NCBI RefSeq assembly: GCF_029211225.1
Contig: NZ_JARGEM010000001.1
Span: forward strand, 496,001-560,000
Source of the DNA: Antiquaquibacter metalliresistens
GTDB taxonomy: Bacteria; Actinomycetota; Actinomycetes; Actinomycetales; Microbacteriaceae
Reading direction: 5' to 3'
DNA length: 64,000 nt
Part shown: in pieces, positions 56,975 to 64,000 of the stretch
Position numbering within the stretch: the stretch's first letter is position 1
Layout of the letters: the number at the start of each line of letters is the position of its first letter
Translations under genes and position numbers: made by a program
The notes under the pieces: generated by a model
What the model saw: only the letters and a program-made list of their open reading frames with translations
Database searches by the model: none
What the model was told of the DNA's origin: nothing

Positions 56975-57183
56975 AGCCAAAGACCGCAGGTCATCGGCGT
57001 GCGCACACAGCCTCCGGGCACCGTCGCATGACGATCTGAGTGTTACTTCTGTAACGGCCAGCGCAGGTGTGTGAAGTCGATGTTCGCGGGTCATCCCGCA
57101 TTCCGAAGCTCCGTGCGCTTGCGCCGGGGCTTTTCTCATTGCCCCGGTGGTCCACGGCATCCAACCACGATGTAGGGAGCACC
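56975..57183 (+). promoter_or_regulatory. Ribosomal protein L10 leader (likely)
   Basis: About 210 bases of untranslated leader lie between the promoter and rplJ. It begins with GCCAAAGACCGCAGGTCATC, a segment characteristic of the actinobacterial L10 leader, and contains further stems such as CCGGGGC...GCCCCGG near 57126-57147. In this class L10 (with L12) binds its own mRNA leader to control translation. Confidence 0.6.
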
Positions 57184-57699
57184 ATGGCGAACAAGGAAGC
57201 ATCGGTCGCCGAGCTGACGGAGAAGTTCCGCAGCTCGAACGCGATCCTGCTCACCGAGTATCGCGGTCTCACCGTCTCGCAGCTCAAGCAGCTGCGCAAG
57301 TCGATGAGTGCCGACGCGACGTACGCCGTGGTGAAGAACACGCTCACGAAGATCGCGGCCAACGCGGCAGGGATCACGTCTTTCGACGCTGACCTGGTCG
57401 GGCCGTCCGCGATCGCCTTCGTACACGGTGACACCGTCGCCGTTGCGAAGACGCTGCGTGACTTCGCCAAGGCGAACCCTCTGCTGGTCGTCAAGAACGG
57501 GTACTTCGACGGTAACCCGCTCTCGGCCGCAGAGGTCAGTAAGCTCGCCGACCTCGAGTCCCGGGAGGTGCTCCTCGCGAAGTTCGCGGGAGCAGCCAAG
57601 GCCTCGCTGTTCGGTGCCGCTTATCTGTTCAACGCTCCGCTCGCTCAGGCCGCTCGCGCGGTCGACGCGTTGCGGCAGAAGCAGGATGCCGCGCAGTAG
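57184..57699 (+). CDS. rplJ: 50S ribosomal protein L10
   Basis: 171 residues, standard length. It starts [15 protein letters not shown] and has [30 protein letters not shown] and [18 protein letters not shown]10 anchors L7/L12 dimers on the ribosome. Its GTAGGGAGC Shine-Dalgarno precedes the ATG. It lies 39 bases before rplL. Confidence 0.98.
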   Translation: MANKEASVAELTEKFRSSNAILLTEYRGLTVSQLKQLRKSMSADATYAVVKNTLTKIAANAAGITSFDADLVGPSAIAFVHGDTVAVAKTLRDFAKANPLLVVKNGYFDGNPLSAAEVSKLADLESREVLLAKFAGAAKASLFGAAYLFNAPLAQAARAVDALRQKQDAAQ

Positions 57700-57738
57700 G
57701 CGCGGATCGACAACCTCAGTACAACAAGGAGAAACATC

Positions 57739-58128
57739 ATGGCAAAGCTGACTGCTGACCAGCTCATCGAGGCGTTCAAGGAGCTGACGCTCATCGAGCT
57801 CAGCGACTTCGTCAAGAAGTTCGAGGAGACCTTCGAGGTCACCGCCGCCGCCCCCGTCGCCGTTGCTGCCGCTCCGGCCGCCGGTGGCGCTGGCGCTGCC
57901 GAAGAGGTCGAGGAGAAGGACTCGTTCGACGTCGTGCTCGAGTCCGCCGGCGACAAGAAGATCCAGGTCATCAAGGAGGTGCGCACCCTCACGAACCTCG
58001 GTCTCGGCGAGGCGAAGGCCCTCGTTGACGGCGCCCCCTCCACCGTGCTCGAGGGCGCGAACAAGGAGACCGCCGAGAAGGCCAAGGCGCTGCTCGAAGA
58101 GGCCGGCGCGACCATCACCCTCAAGTAG
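57739..58128 (+). CDS. rplL: 50S ribosomal protein L7/L12
   Basis: 129 residues. The N-terminal dimerisation part ([20 protein letters not shown]) leads to an Ala/Pro/Gly hinge and the C-terminal factor-binding domain ([32 protein letters not shown]). It forms the stalk that recruits translation factors. AAGGAGAAAC gives a strong ribosome site. A hairpin terminator follows. Confidence 0.98.
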   Translation: MAKLTADQLIEAFKELTLIELSDFVKKFEETFEVTAAAPVAVAAAPAAGGAGAAEEVEEKDSFDVVLESAGDKKIQVIKEVRTLTNLGLGEAKALVDGAPSTVLEGANKETAEKAKALLEEAGATITLK

Positions 58129-58138
58129 TTCCCGCTTC

Positions 58139-58184
58139 ACGACGAAGGGCGTCGCTCCCCGCTGGGGGCGGCGCCCTTCGTCGT
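58139..58184 (+). terminator. Terminator of rplJ-rplL
   Basis: ACGACGAAGGGCG (58139-58151) pairs perfectly with 58172-58184 around a 20-base loop. Confidence 0.8.
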
Positions 58185-58186
58185 TG

Positions 58187-58268
58187 TGCCGCGACCCTCA
58201 ACCGAGGGGTCGCAACATGCCGCAGCAGTCGGCAGCTGCGCGGCGTGCCGCGACCCCTCGGCGGAGGG
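58187..58268. repeat. Inverted and direct repeat cluster
   Basis: CCGAGGGGTCGC (58202-58213) is matched in reverse by GCGACCCCTCGG (58250-58261); GTGCCGCGACCC also occurs twice in direct orientation (58187 and 58246). This is a compact REP-like mosaic in the 323-base gap before the importer operon. Confidence 0.7.
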
Positions 58269-58316
58269 TAGGCCACCTCGGGTGCGTTGGCACATCGCCG
58301 TTCGATCACGGTCTCC

Positions 58317-58354
58317 GCAAGCGCTTGCAATGGCCCCCCGCCGTGGCATAGCTT
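58317..58354 (+). promoter_or_regulatory. Importer promoter with GCAAGCGCTTGC operator
   Basis: The perfect palindrome GCAAGCGCTTGC (58317-58328) overlaps a -35-like TTGCAA (58325-58330); TAGCTT (58349-58354) is 18 bases on. A CCGGTTCG/CGAACCGG hairpin follows at 58366-58386. It is near-identical to the site before the GH13 gene. Confidence 0.7.
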
Positions 58355-58451
58355 GTCAGTTGACACCGGTTCGACGTCCGAACCGGAGTCGACCCTGCAC
58401 CACAGGAGCCGCCCGCTCCGGCGGAAACCGGCCTCAACGTAGAGGAGAAGC

Positions 58452-59792
58452 ATGAGTATCACCCTGCATCGCCGCTTGCTCGTACCCGCAGCGGCGGCCG
58501 GCGTCATCGCACTGGCCCTTACCGGCTGCGTTGGCGATCAGACCGGCGACACGTCGGACATCGACTGCGCACCGTACGAGGCGTACGGCACCTTCGAGGG
58601 CGAGGAGGTGACGATCGGCGGCACCATTCAGGACACCGAGGCCGATCGTCTCGTCGAGTCCTGGAGCGACTTCGAGACCTGCACCGGCATCACCATCGAC
58701 TACCAGGGCACCAAGGAGTTCGAGGCGCAGATCTCGGTGCTCGCCGAGGGTGGCAACGCGCCCGACCTCGGCATCTTCCCGCAGCCGGGCCTCTTGCAGA
58801 AGCTCGCGCTCGGCGGATTCCTCCAGCCCGCGCCCGCTGAGGTCGAGGCCAACGTCGACGAGTTCTGGTCCGAGGACTGGAAGGGTTACGGCACGGTCGA
58901 CGGCACCTTCTACGCCGCGCCGCTGATGGCGAGCGTCAAGGGCTTCGTGTGGTACTCGCCGAGCGAGTTCGCCGACAACGGATACGAGATCCCCACGACG
59001 CTCGATGAGCTCACCGCCCTCGCGGAGACCATCGCCGCGGACTCCGGTCACCAGCCCTGGTGCGTCGGTCTCGGCTCTGGAGACGCGACCGGCTGGCCCG
59101 GAACCGACTGGGTCGAGGACTACGTGCTGCGACAGTCCGGCCCTGAGGTCTACGACCAGTGGGTCAGCCACGAGATCCCGTTCAACGACGCGGCGATCGC
59201 CGAGGCGTTCGACGGCGTCGGCGACATCCTCAAGAACCCGGCCATGGTCAACGGTGGGTTCGGCGACGTCTCGACCGTGATCTCGACCGAGTTCGGTGAC
59301 GCGGGTCTGCCGATCCTCGACGGGCAGTGCTCGCTGCACCACCAGGCCTCGTTCTACGAGGGCTTCTGGCCCGAGGGCACAACCGTGGCCGAAGACGGCG
59401 ACGTCTACGCCTTCCTGCTCCCGCCCGTCGCGACCGACGACCCGCAGGCGGTCACCGGTGGTGGCGAGTTCGTGGGTGCGTTCAGCTCGGGTGACGCCGT
59501 CACCGCGGTGCTGGCCTACCTCTCGAGCGACACCTGGGCCAACAACCGGGTCTCCCTCGGCGGCGTGATCAGCGCCAACAAGGGGCTCGACCCGAACAAC
59601 GCGTCCAGCGCCATCCTCAAGCAGGCCGTCGAGATCCTCCAGGGTGACACGACGTTCCGCTTCGACGCGTCCGACCTCATGCCGGCCGCGGTCGGTGCTG
59701 ACTCGTTCTGGAAGGGCATCGTCGCCTGGGTATCGGGTAACAGCACCCAGCAGACCCTCGACACCATCGAGGCGAGTTGGCCGCAGGATTGA
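58452..59792 (+). CDS. ABC sugar-importer solute-binding lipoprotein (alpha-glucoside type)
   Basis: 446 residues. Signal peptide with lipobox LTGC (Cys near residue 25). The mature part has the features of AglE-like alpha-glucoside-binding proteins: IDYQGTKEFEAQISVLAEGG, APDLGIFPQPGL, SGDATGWPGTDWVEDYVLRQ (key part GWPGTDWVEDYVLR) and FEGFWPEGT-like FYEGFWPEGTTVAEDGD. It delivers sugars to the two permeases encoded next. GAGGAGAAGC precedes the ATG. The LacI-type operator upstream suggests induction by the sugar. Confidence 0.92.
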   Translation: MSITLHRRLLVPAAAAGVIALALTGCVGDQTGDTSDIDCAPYEAYGTFEGEEVTIGGTIQDTEADRLVESWSDFETCTGITIDYQGTKEFEAQISVLAEGGNAPDLGIFPQPGLLQKLALGGFLQPAPAEVEANVDEFWSEDWKGYGTVDGTFYAAPLMASVKGFVWYSPSEFADNGYEIPTTLDELTALAETIAADSGHQPWCVGLGSGDATGWPGTDWVEDYVLRQSGPEVYDQWVSHEIPFNDAAIAEAFDGVGDILKNPAMVNGGFGDVSTVISTEFGDAGLPILDGQCSLHHQASFYEGFWPEGTTVAEDGDVYAFLLPPVATDDPQAVTGGGEFVGAFSSGDAVTAVLAYLSSDTWANNRVSLGGVISANKGLDPNNASSAILKQAVEILQGDTTFRFDASDLMPAAVGADSFWKGIVAWVSGNSTQQTLDTIEASWPQD

Positions 59793-59809
59793 TCGCGACC
59801 GATTGATCT

Positions 59810-59841
59810 GAGGGGCGGGGTTCTGCGGGACCCCGCCCCTC
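59810..59841 (+). terminator. Intra-operon hairpin after binding-protein gene
   Basis: GAGGGGCGGGGT (59810-59821) pairs perfectly with 59830-59841 around TCTGCGGG. Such a hairpin between binding protein and permease genes usually raises expression of the former. Confidence 0.75.
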
Positions 59842-59893
59842 TCCAACCCTTACACTTGCCCCACCCTGGTTCGACGCTGACGAAAGGGCGACA

Positions 59894-60862
59894 ATGACCA
59901 CTGCCGATCTCCTGGGCAAGATCCTCCAGGTGTTCATGGGTCTCGCGGTGTTCGCCGCGATCATCGGTCTGCTGATCTTCTTCATCGACAAGGCGCCCAA
60001 GCGCGGCCGGGACTACTGGCAGCTGACCGGCTTCCTCGCGCCCGCGCTGGTGCTGCTCGTGATCGGGCTGATCTATCCGGCCGCTCGCACCACGAGCCTC
60101 GCGTTCCTCAGCAAGCAGGGCGATTTCACCTGGGCGAACTTCCAGTGGATGTTCACCCAACCGGCAGCGCTCGTCACCCTCGGCAACACCATCATCTGGG
60201 TGGTGCTCGTGCCCACCCTGTCCACGGCGATCGGCCTCGCCTACGCGGTCTTCATCGACAAGTCGCGGGGCGAGCGCTACTTCAAGGCGATCGTGTTCAT
60301 GCCGATGGCGATCTCCTTCGTCGGTGCGGGCATCATCTGGAAATTCGTCTACGACTACAAGTCCTCCGGGCGCGACCAGATCGGTCTGCTCAACGCGTTC
60401 GTCACCCTCTTCGGAGGACAGCCCGTGCAATGGCTGCAGACCCCGCCGATCAACACCCTGCTGCTCATCGTGGTGATGATCTGGATTCAGACCGGATTCG
60501 CGATGGTCGTGCTCTCCGCTGCGATCAAGGGCGTCCCGCTCGATCAGATCGAGGCCGCCCAGCTCGACGGTACGAACGCATGGCAGCGCTTCACCAATGT
60601 CACGCTGCCGGGCATCCGCAGTTCGCTCGTGGTCGTCGTCACGACCATCTCGATCGCGACTCTCAAGGTCTTCGACATCGTGCGCACCATGACGGCCGGC
60701 AACTTCGACACCTCGGTGATCGCCAACGAGATGTACACCCAGGCGTTCCGGGCGGGCGAGCAAGGGCGCGGTGCGGCGCTCGCGGTCGTGCTCTTCCTGC
60801 TCGTGCTGCCGATCGTCATCTACAACGTCAACGTGCTGCGCAAGCAGAGGGAGATCCGATGA
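59894..60862 (+). CDS. ABC sugar-importer permease (AglF-like)
   Basis: 322 residues. An extra N-terminal helix (about residues 12-30) precedes the usual six; the EAA loop is EAAQLDGTNAWQRFTNVTLP near residue 221. KSRGERYFKAIVFMPMAISF and FVYDYKSSGRDQIGLLNAF are typical of the alpha-glucoside AglF group. It follows the binding-protein gene by 101 bases and overlaps the next permease by 4. Confidence 0.93.
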   Translation: MTTADLLGKILQVFMGLAVFAAIIGLLIFFIDKAPKRGRDYWQLTGFLAPALVLLVIGLIYPAARTTSLAFLSKQGDFTWANFQWMFTQPAALVTLGNTIIWVVLVPTLSTAIGLAYAVFIDKSRGERYFKAIVFMPMAISFVGAGIIWKFVYDYKSSGRDQIGLLNAFVTLFGGQPVQWLQTPPINTLLLIVVMIWIQTGFAMVVLSAAIKGVPLDQIEAAQLDGTNAWQRFTNVTLPGIRSSLVVVVTTISIATLKVFDIVRTMTAGNFDTSVIANEMYTQAFRAGEQGRGAALAVVLFLLVLPIVIYNVNVLRKQREIR

Positions 60863-61839
60863 GCACGACACCTGCCGACCTGCCCATCGCGGGCACCAAG
60901 ATCGGAGCGATCGAGTTCGCCGACCAGGGCACGAAGACCAAGCGGGTCAAGCGGCGCCTCACCTCGCGCGGTGCCACGATCGCCGCCCTCATCATCGCCG
61001 TGCTGTGGACGATCCCGACCTTCGGGTTGCTGGTCTCATCCTTCCGTCCCGAGGAGCTGATTCTCAATACCGGCTGGTGGACGATCTTCCAGAACCCCGG
61101 CTTCACCCTCGACAACTACCGCGACGTCCTCTTCTCCGGATCGCAGTCGTCGCCCCAACTGGGGGCGTACTTCATCAACTCGCTGGCGATCGCGATCCCG
61201 GCGACGGTGTTCCCCCTGGTGTTCGCCTCGATGGCCGCCTACGCGTTCGCGTGGATCAAGTTCAAGGGCTCGAATGCGCTCTTCATCTTCGTGTTCGCGC
61301 TGCAGATCGTGCCGTTGCAGATGGCGCTCATTCCGTTGCTGCAGTTGTTCACGGCGTGGCTGCGACCGGGGCAGGCGTGGTTGCACGACGTGGTGCCGAT
61401 CATCCCGGAACAGAACTACCTGCCCGTCTGGATCGCGCACACGATCTTCGCGCTTCCGCTGGCGATCTTCTTGCTGCACAACTTCATCTCAGAGATCCCG
61501 AACGAAGTCATCGAGGCGGCTCGCGTCGACGGCGCCACGCACGGTCAGGTGTTCTTCCGGATCGTGCTGCCGCTGGCGCTGCCGGCGATCGCCTCGTTCG
61601 GCATCTTCCAGTTCCTCTGGGTCTGGAACGACCTGCTCGTGGCGCTCATCTTCTCGGGCGGCACCCAGGATGTCGCTCCGCTCACCCAGCGATTGGCAGA
61701 GCTCACCGGAACGCGAGGTCAGGACTGGCAGCGACTGACGGCGGCGGCGTTCGTCTCGCTGGTCGTTCCCCTGATCGTGTTCTTCAGCCTTCAGCGCTAC
61801 TTCGTGCGCGGACTGCTGGCCGGTTCCACGAAGGGGTAG
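60859..61839 (+). CDS. ABC sugar-importer permease (AglG-like)
   Basis: 326 residues, six membrane helices. The EAA loop is EAARVDGATHGQVFFRIVLP near residue 218; FGLLVSSFRPEELILNTGWW and FWVWNDLLVALIFSGGT-like FLWVWNDLLVALIFSGG follow the AglG pattern. It is the last gene of the importer operon; no ATPase gene follows, only a strong terminator. Confidence 0.93.
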   Translation: MSTTPADLPIAGTKIGAIEFADQGTKTKRVKRRLTSRGATIAALIIAVLWTIPTFGLLVSSFRPEELILNTGWWTIFQNPGFTLDNYRDVLFSGSQSSPQLGAYFINSLAIAIPATVFPLVFASMAAYAFAWIKFKGSNALFIFVFALQIVPLQMALIPLLQLFTAWLRPGQAWLHDVVPIIPEQNYLPVWIAHTIFALPLAIFLLHNFISEIPNEVIEAARVDGATHGQVFFRIVLPLALPAIASFGIFQFLWVWNDLLVALIFSGGTQDVAPLTQRLAELTGTRGQDWQRLTAAAFVSLVVPLIVFFSLQRYFVRGLLAGSTKG

Positions 61840-61846
61840 CGCGCTG

Positions 61847-61882
61847 CTCCCGCGCCCGCTGTGACGTCGGCGGGCGCGGGAG
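61847..61882. terminator. Bidirectional terminator after importer operon
   Basis: CTCCCGCGCCCGC (61847-61859) pairs perfectly with 61870-61882 around a 10-base loop, between convergent genes. Confidence 0.8.
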
Positions 61883-61891
61883 TCCCGCGGA

Positions 61892-63265
61892 CTAGATCGT
61901 CGAGGGACGACCCGCGGTGCGCTTGGGAGTCTTGCGGGGCCGGCGCGCGTAGACGAGCGCGCGTTCGCTCGACAGGGCGAGCAGCAGCAGCACGTCGGTC
62001 GCGATACCGGGCAGGCCCGATTGCAGGGCCAGTGGCGAGTCCGCCGCCTCGACCGTCGTGACCTGCGCGAGCAGCGCGAGGGTGCTCAGCGCCATTGCGA
62101 AGACGCGGGCACCGTTGTGTCCGAGGAACACGAACCAGGCCAACACGAGATCGAAGACCCCGAAGACCGCGATCACGAGCGCGATCACCACCACCGCCAC
62201 GCTGAGTCCGACGGTCTCGGGCGTCTCGAAGGCGGCGGCGACATCGTCTGGGTTCAGCGCGAGCAGCAGCGCCACCGCGAGGGCGAGGATGGCGCGGGCG
62301 ACGAGGAACAGCGAGCCGACGACAGTGGGGGCAGGCCTGCGGTCTCGGCTGTCGCTCGGGGCCGTCGCATCCGCCCGGTCGCCCGGCTCGACATCGCGAA
62401 CGTCGATGACCGGCAGGTTGCCGTCGGTCTCGATCGAGTCGCCCCCGCCGTTGCGGGCGTGGTAGCCGGTGGCGAAATCGAGCAGCACGTCGACCCGCGC
62501 GGCCGGCTCGGCAGCGCGGACCGTGGCGACGATGTGGTCGCGCTCGACGTCGGTGTCGGCCTCGATCTTGTGCGTGATCTGCAGCGTGAACAGCGACAGC
62601 CCGACGGCGCGGTCGTAGGTGCCGGCGGCGAGCCAGTCGACGCGGCGGCCGCCCGGCAGCGGCCAGCCGTCGGGGCAGCGCCAGAAGCGCACGTGGTGCC
62701 GCTTGCCCGGCGTGCCGTTGACCTCCTGCTGGTACGCGAAATCCTGCTTGCGACCGAAGAGCAGTAGCGGGCTCACCGGCGCCTCGAGATAGCTGCGACG
62801 CAGCAGGGTCGAGGTGACGATGCGCCAGCCGGTCGCGAGCGAGAGATCGTCCGCCCGGGTCCAGCCGGCGGCGAGCATGGCAGCGTGCACCTGGGCCTCC
62901 GAGCCGAGCAGGGCGAGGTTGATGGGATCGCCGAGGAGTCCGTCGCTGGTACGCGCACGACCGATGAAGTAGTCGGGAACGTAGATGCGCGTCAGGATGC
63001 GGTGCAGCCTCGGCAGCACCAGGTACGCGATCAGCACCCAGAACACGACCACGAAGAGGATCTGCCACCACCCGAAGCGGAAGCTCTCCTGGAAGACCAC
63101 CACCGCGAACCAGATGGCCGCGGCCCCGCCGAGCACGAAGAACACCCAGTCGAGCGCCGAGTCGACCGCCGGACGCGGGGCGGCGTCGGGGAAGGGCGAG
63201 GGCAGTTGCTTCATCCGTGCCACGCCACGACGCAGCACCTCGCCTGCGTCGTGTCGCGTTGCCAC
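61892..63265 (-). CDS. LssY C-terminal domain membrane protein
   Basis: 457 residues. Two N-terminal membrane helices (about residues 40-60 and 66-86) precede an LssY_C-like domain: DPINLALLGSEAQVHAAMLA, GWTRADDLSLATGWRIVTST, YQQEVNGTPGKRHHVRFWRC and GTYDRAVGLSLFTLQITHKI, ending in VERDHIV. Three to four more helices follow from about residue 315. LssY was linked to a secretion locus in Legionella; the biochemical function is unknown. GTG 63265 is set as start by TAGATT 6 bases upstream. Confidence 0.85.
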   Translation of the reverse strand: MATRHDAGEVLRRGVARMKQLPSPFPDAAPRPAVDSALDWVFFVLGGAAAIWFAVVVFQESFRFGWWQILFVVVFWVLIAYLVLPRLHRILTRIYVPDYFIGRARTSDGLLGDPINLALLGSEAQVHAAMLAAGWTRADDLSLATGWRIVTSTLLRRSYLEAPVSPLLLFGRKQDFAYQQEVNGTPGKRHHVRFWRCPDGWPLPGGRRVDWLAAGTYDRAVGLSLFTLQITHKIEADTDVERDHIVATVRAAEPAARVDVLLDFATGYHARNGGGDSIETDGNLPVIDVRDVEPGDRADATAPSDSRDRRPAPTVVGSLFLVARAILALAVALLLALNPDDVAAAFETPETVGLSVAVVVIALVIAVFGVFDLVLAWFVFLGHNGARVFAMALSTLALLAQVTTVEAADSPLALQSGLPGIATDVLLLLALSSERALVYARRPRKTPKRTAGRPSTI

Positions 63266-63271
63266 GTGCGC

Positions 63272-63277
63272 AATCTA
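63272..63277 (-). promoter_or_regulatory. -10 element, leaderless start
   Basis: TAGATT on the minus strand, ending 6 bases before GTG 63265. Confidence 0.55.
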
Positions 63278-63338
63278 CCCGTGGGGAGTCGGCCGCGCTG
63301 CTACTCTGGCGCGGTTCACCGCAGAAGGGGGTCGGGCA

Positions 63339-64000
63339 ATGGGGTTCGAGAACGTGGGCGAAGGCGTCTACCTGGCACTGTGGCTGTTCTTCATCTACAG
63401 CTTCGCCGGCGTGATCGTCGAGATGATCTACTGCTGGACGATCGAGTACCGGGGTGTGATCGAATCGCGGCTGGGCCTGCTCTACCTGCCCTTCAATCTG
63501 CTCTACGGCGCCGGTGGCACGATCATCACGCTGGTGCTGATCGACTACTTCGACGATCCGCTGATCGTGTTCGCGCTCGGTCTGGTCGTCGGCACCGCGC
63601 TCGAGTACGTCACCAGCCTGGTCATGGAGAAGGCCTTCCACGCCGTGTACTGGGACTACAGCAAGGAGTTCCTGAACATCCAGGGCCGGGTCTGCCTGAA
63701 GTACGCCATCTTCTGGGGACTGCTCTCGCTCTTCCTGCTCTACGTGCTCGACGTCATCAACTACCGCATCATCCTCGCGATCCCGCAACCGGCCGGGTTG
63801 GTCGTGCTCGCCGTCTTGGTCGTGCTGACCCTCGCGTCGATCACCCTCACCTTGGCTGCGTATCGGCGCACCGAGCAGAAGAACACCTACCTGAAGGCGA
63901 TCAAGGCGGGGCAGAGTGCGGTGCTCCCCGACTCCTGGTGGACCCGCCTGGTCGACCGGCTCGTGCCCGACTCGGTGCTCATCAACACGTTCCCGCGCAT
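63339..64000 (+). CDS. CmpB-like (putative ABC transporter) membrane protein, 5' part
   Basis: The first 220 codons of a membrane protein that runs past the window end. It begins MGFENVGEGVYLALWLFFIY and has at least four helices. Features are YSFAGVIVEMIYCW, SRLGLLYLPFNLLYGAGG, and VYWDYSKEFLNIQGRVCLKY, which match the ABC_trans_CmpB-type integral membrane family (function unproven). The cytosolic tail begins near residue 180. AGAAGGGGG about 6 bases upstream serves as ribosome site. It is divergent from the LssY_C gene. Confidence 0.75.
   Translation, partial: MGFENVGEGVYLALWLFFIYSFAGVIVEMIYCWTIEYRGVIESRLGLLYLPFNLLYGAGGTIITLVLIDYFDDPLIVFALGLVVGTALEYVTSLVMEKAFHAVYWDYSKEFLNIQGRVCLKYAIFWGLLSLFLLYVLDVINYRIILAIPQPAGLVVLAVLVVLTLASITLTLAAYRRTEQKNTYLKAIKAGQSAVLPDSWWTRLVDRLVPDSVLINTFPR

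Noticed and set aside
61797-63788. Long frame opposite the importer permease end and across the LssY_C gene
   Set aside because: Composition is Arg/Ala/Asp-biased, it crosses a terminator and overlaps two well-supported genes in other frames.

Overview
The window reads as chromosomal DNA of a high-GC actinobacterium, most probably a member of the Microbacteriaceae (an inference from gene content). The supporting signs are a menaquinone operon, a divergent LysE/LysG pair, a choice-of-anchor G surface protein ending in a class E-type LAYTG sorting motif, an acidic N-terminal extension on NusG, and many genes whose start codon lies 6-7 bases after a TAnnnT -10 hexamer, as in leaderless actinobacterial transcripts. 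No integrase, transposase, plasmid gene or CRISPR array was seen.

Layout. 1-7 kb: end of a PPK2 polyphosphate kinase, a small LysM lipoprotein, then the menaquinone block (isochorismate synthase divergent from menG, a long-chain polyprenyl diphosphate synthase and an FprA-type ferredoxin reductase) and an amidohydrolase. 7.6-11.6 kb: cardiolipin synthase, a tandem pair of unknown membrane proteins, yajQ and a lytic transglycosylase. 11.6-27.9 kb: the most distinctive part, a 12-gene divergent locus around a control region at 20.0-20.2 kb. Leftward run a solute-binding lipoprotein, two FAD-dependent oxidoreductases, tatA, tatB, tatC and a Tat-signal beta-helix protein. Rightward run a third FAD oxidoreductase, a LacI regulator, two sugar permeases and a GH92 alpha-mannosidase without a signal peptide. 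Most genes in both arms overlap at ATGA. I read it as a glycan import and oxidation locus carrying its own Tat translocase.

28-43 kb: a second LacI regulator, tRNA-Tyr, an inositol-phosphatase family gene, an M23 peptidase, a GH13 alpha-glucosidase, tRNA-Thr and tRNA-Met, an ECF sigma factor with a membrane partner, a self-contained 27-codon gene, two MaoC dehydratases with murB, lysE/lysG, an aminotransferase and the anchored surface protein. 43.5-46.2 kb: tRNA-Trp, secE, nusG, rplK, rplA. 46-57 kb: acetyltransferase, ROK regulator, quinone reductase, YqaJ-type nuclease, an ABC exporter divergent from a two-component system, an epimerase and a membrane protein with a Lys/Ala/Pro-rich tail. 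57-58 kb: rplJ and rplL behind a likely L10 leader. 58.4-61.8 kb: an alpha-glucoside-type ABC importer. The window ends with an LssY_C membrane protein and a truncated CmpB-like membrane protein.

Connections. The GH13 glucosidase and the 58-kb importer carry near-identical GCAAGCGCTT(G/A)C operators and probably form one alpha-glucoside regulon. Neither importer has an ATPase gene here, so both probably use a shared MsiK-type ATPase encoded elsewhere. Intergenic regions hold several distinct families of long inverted repeats.
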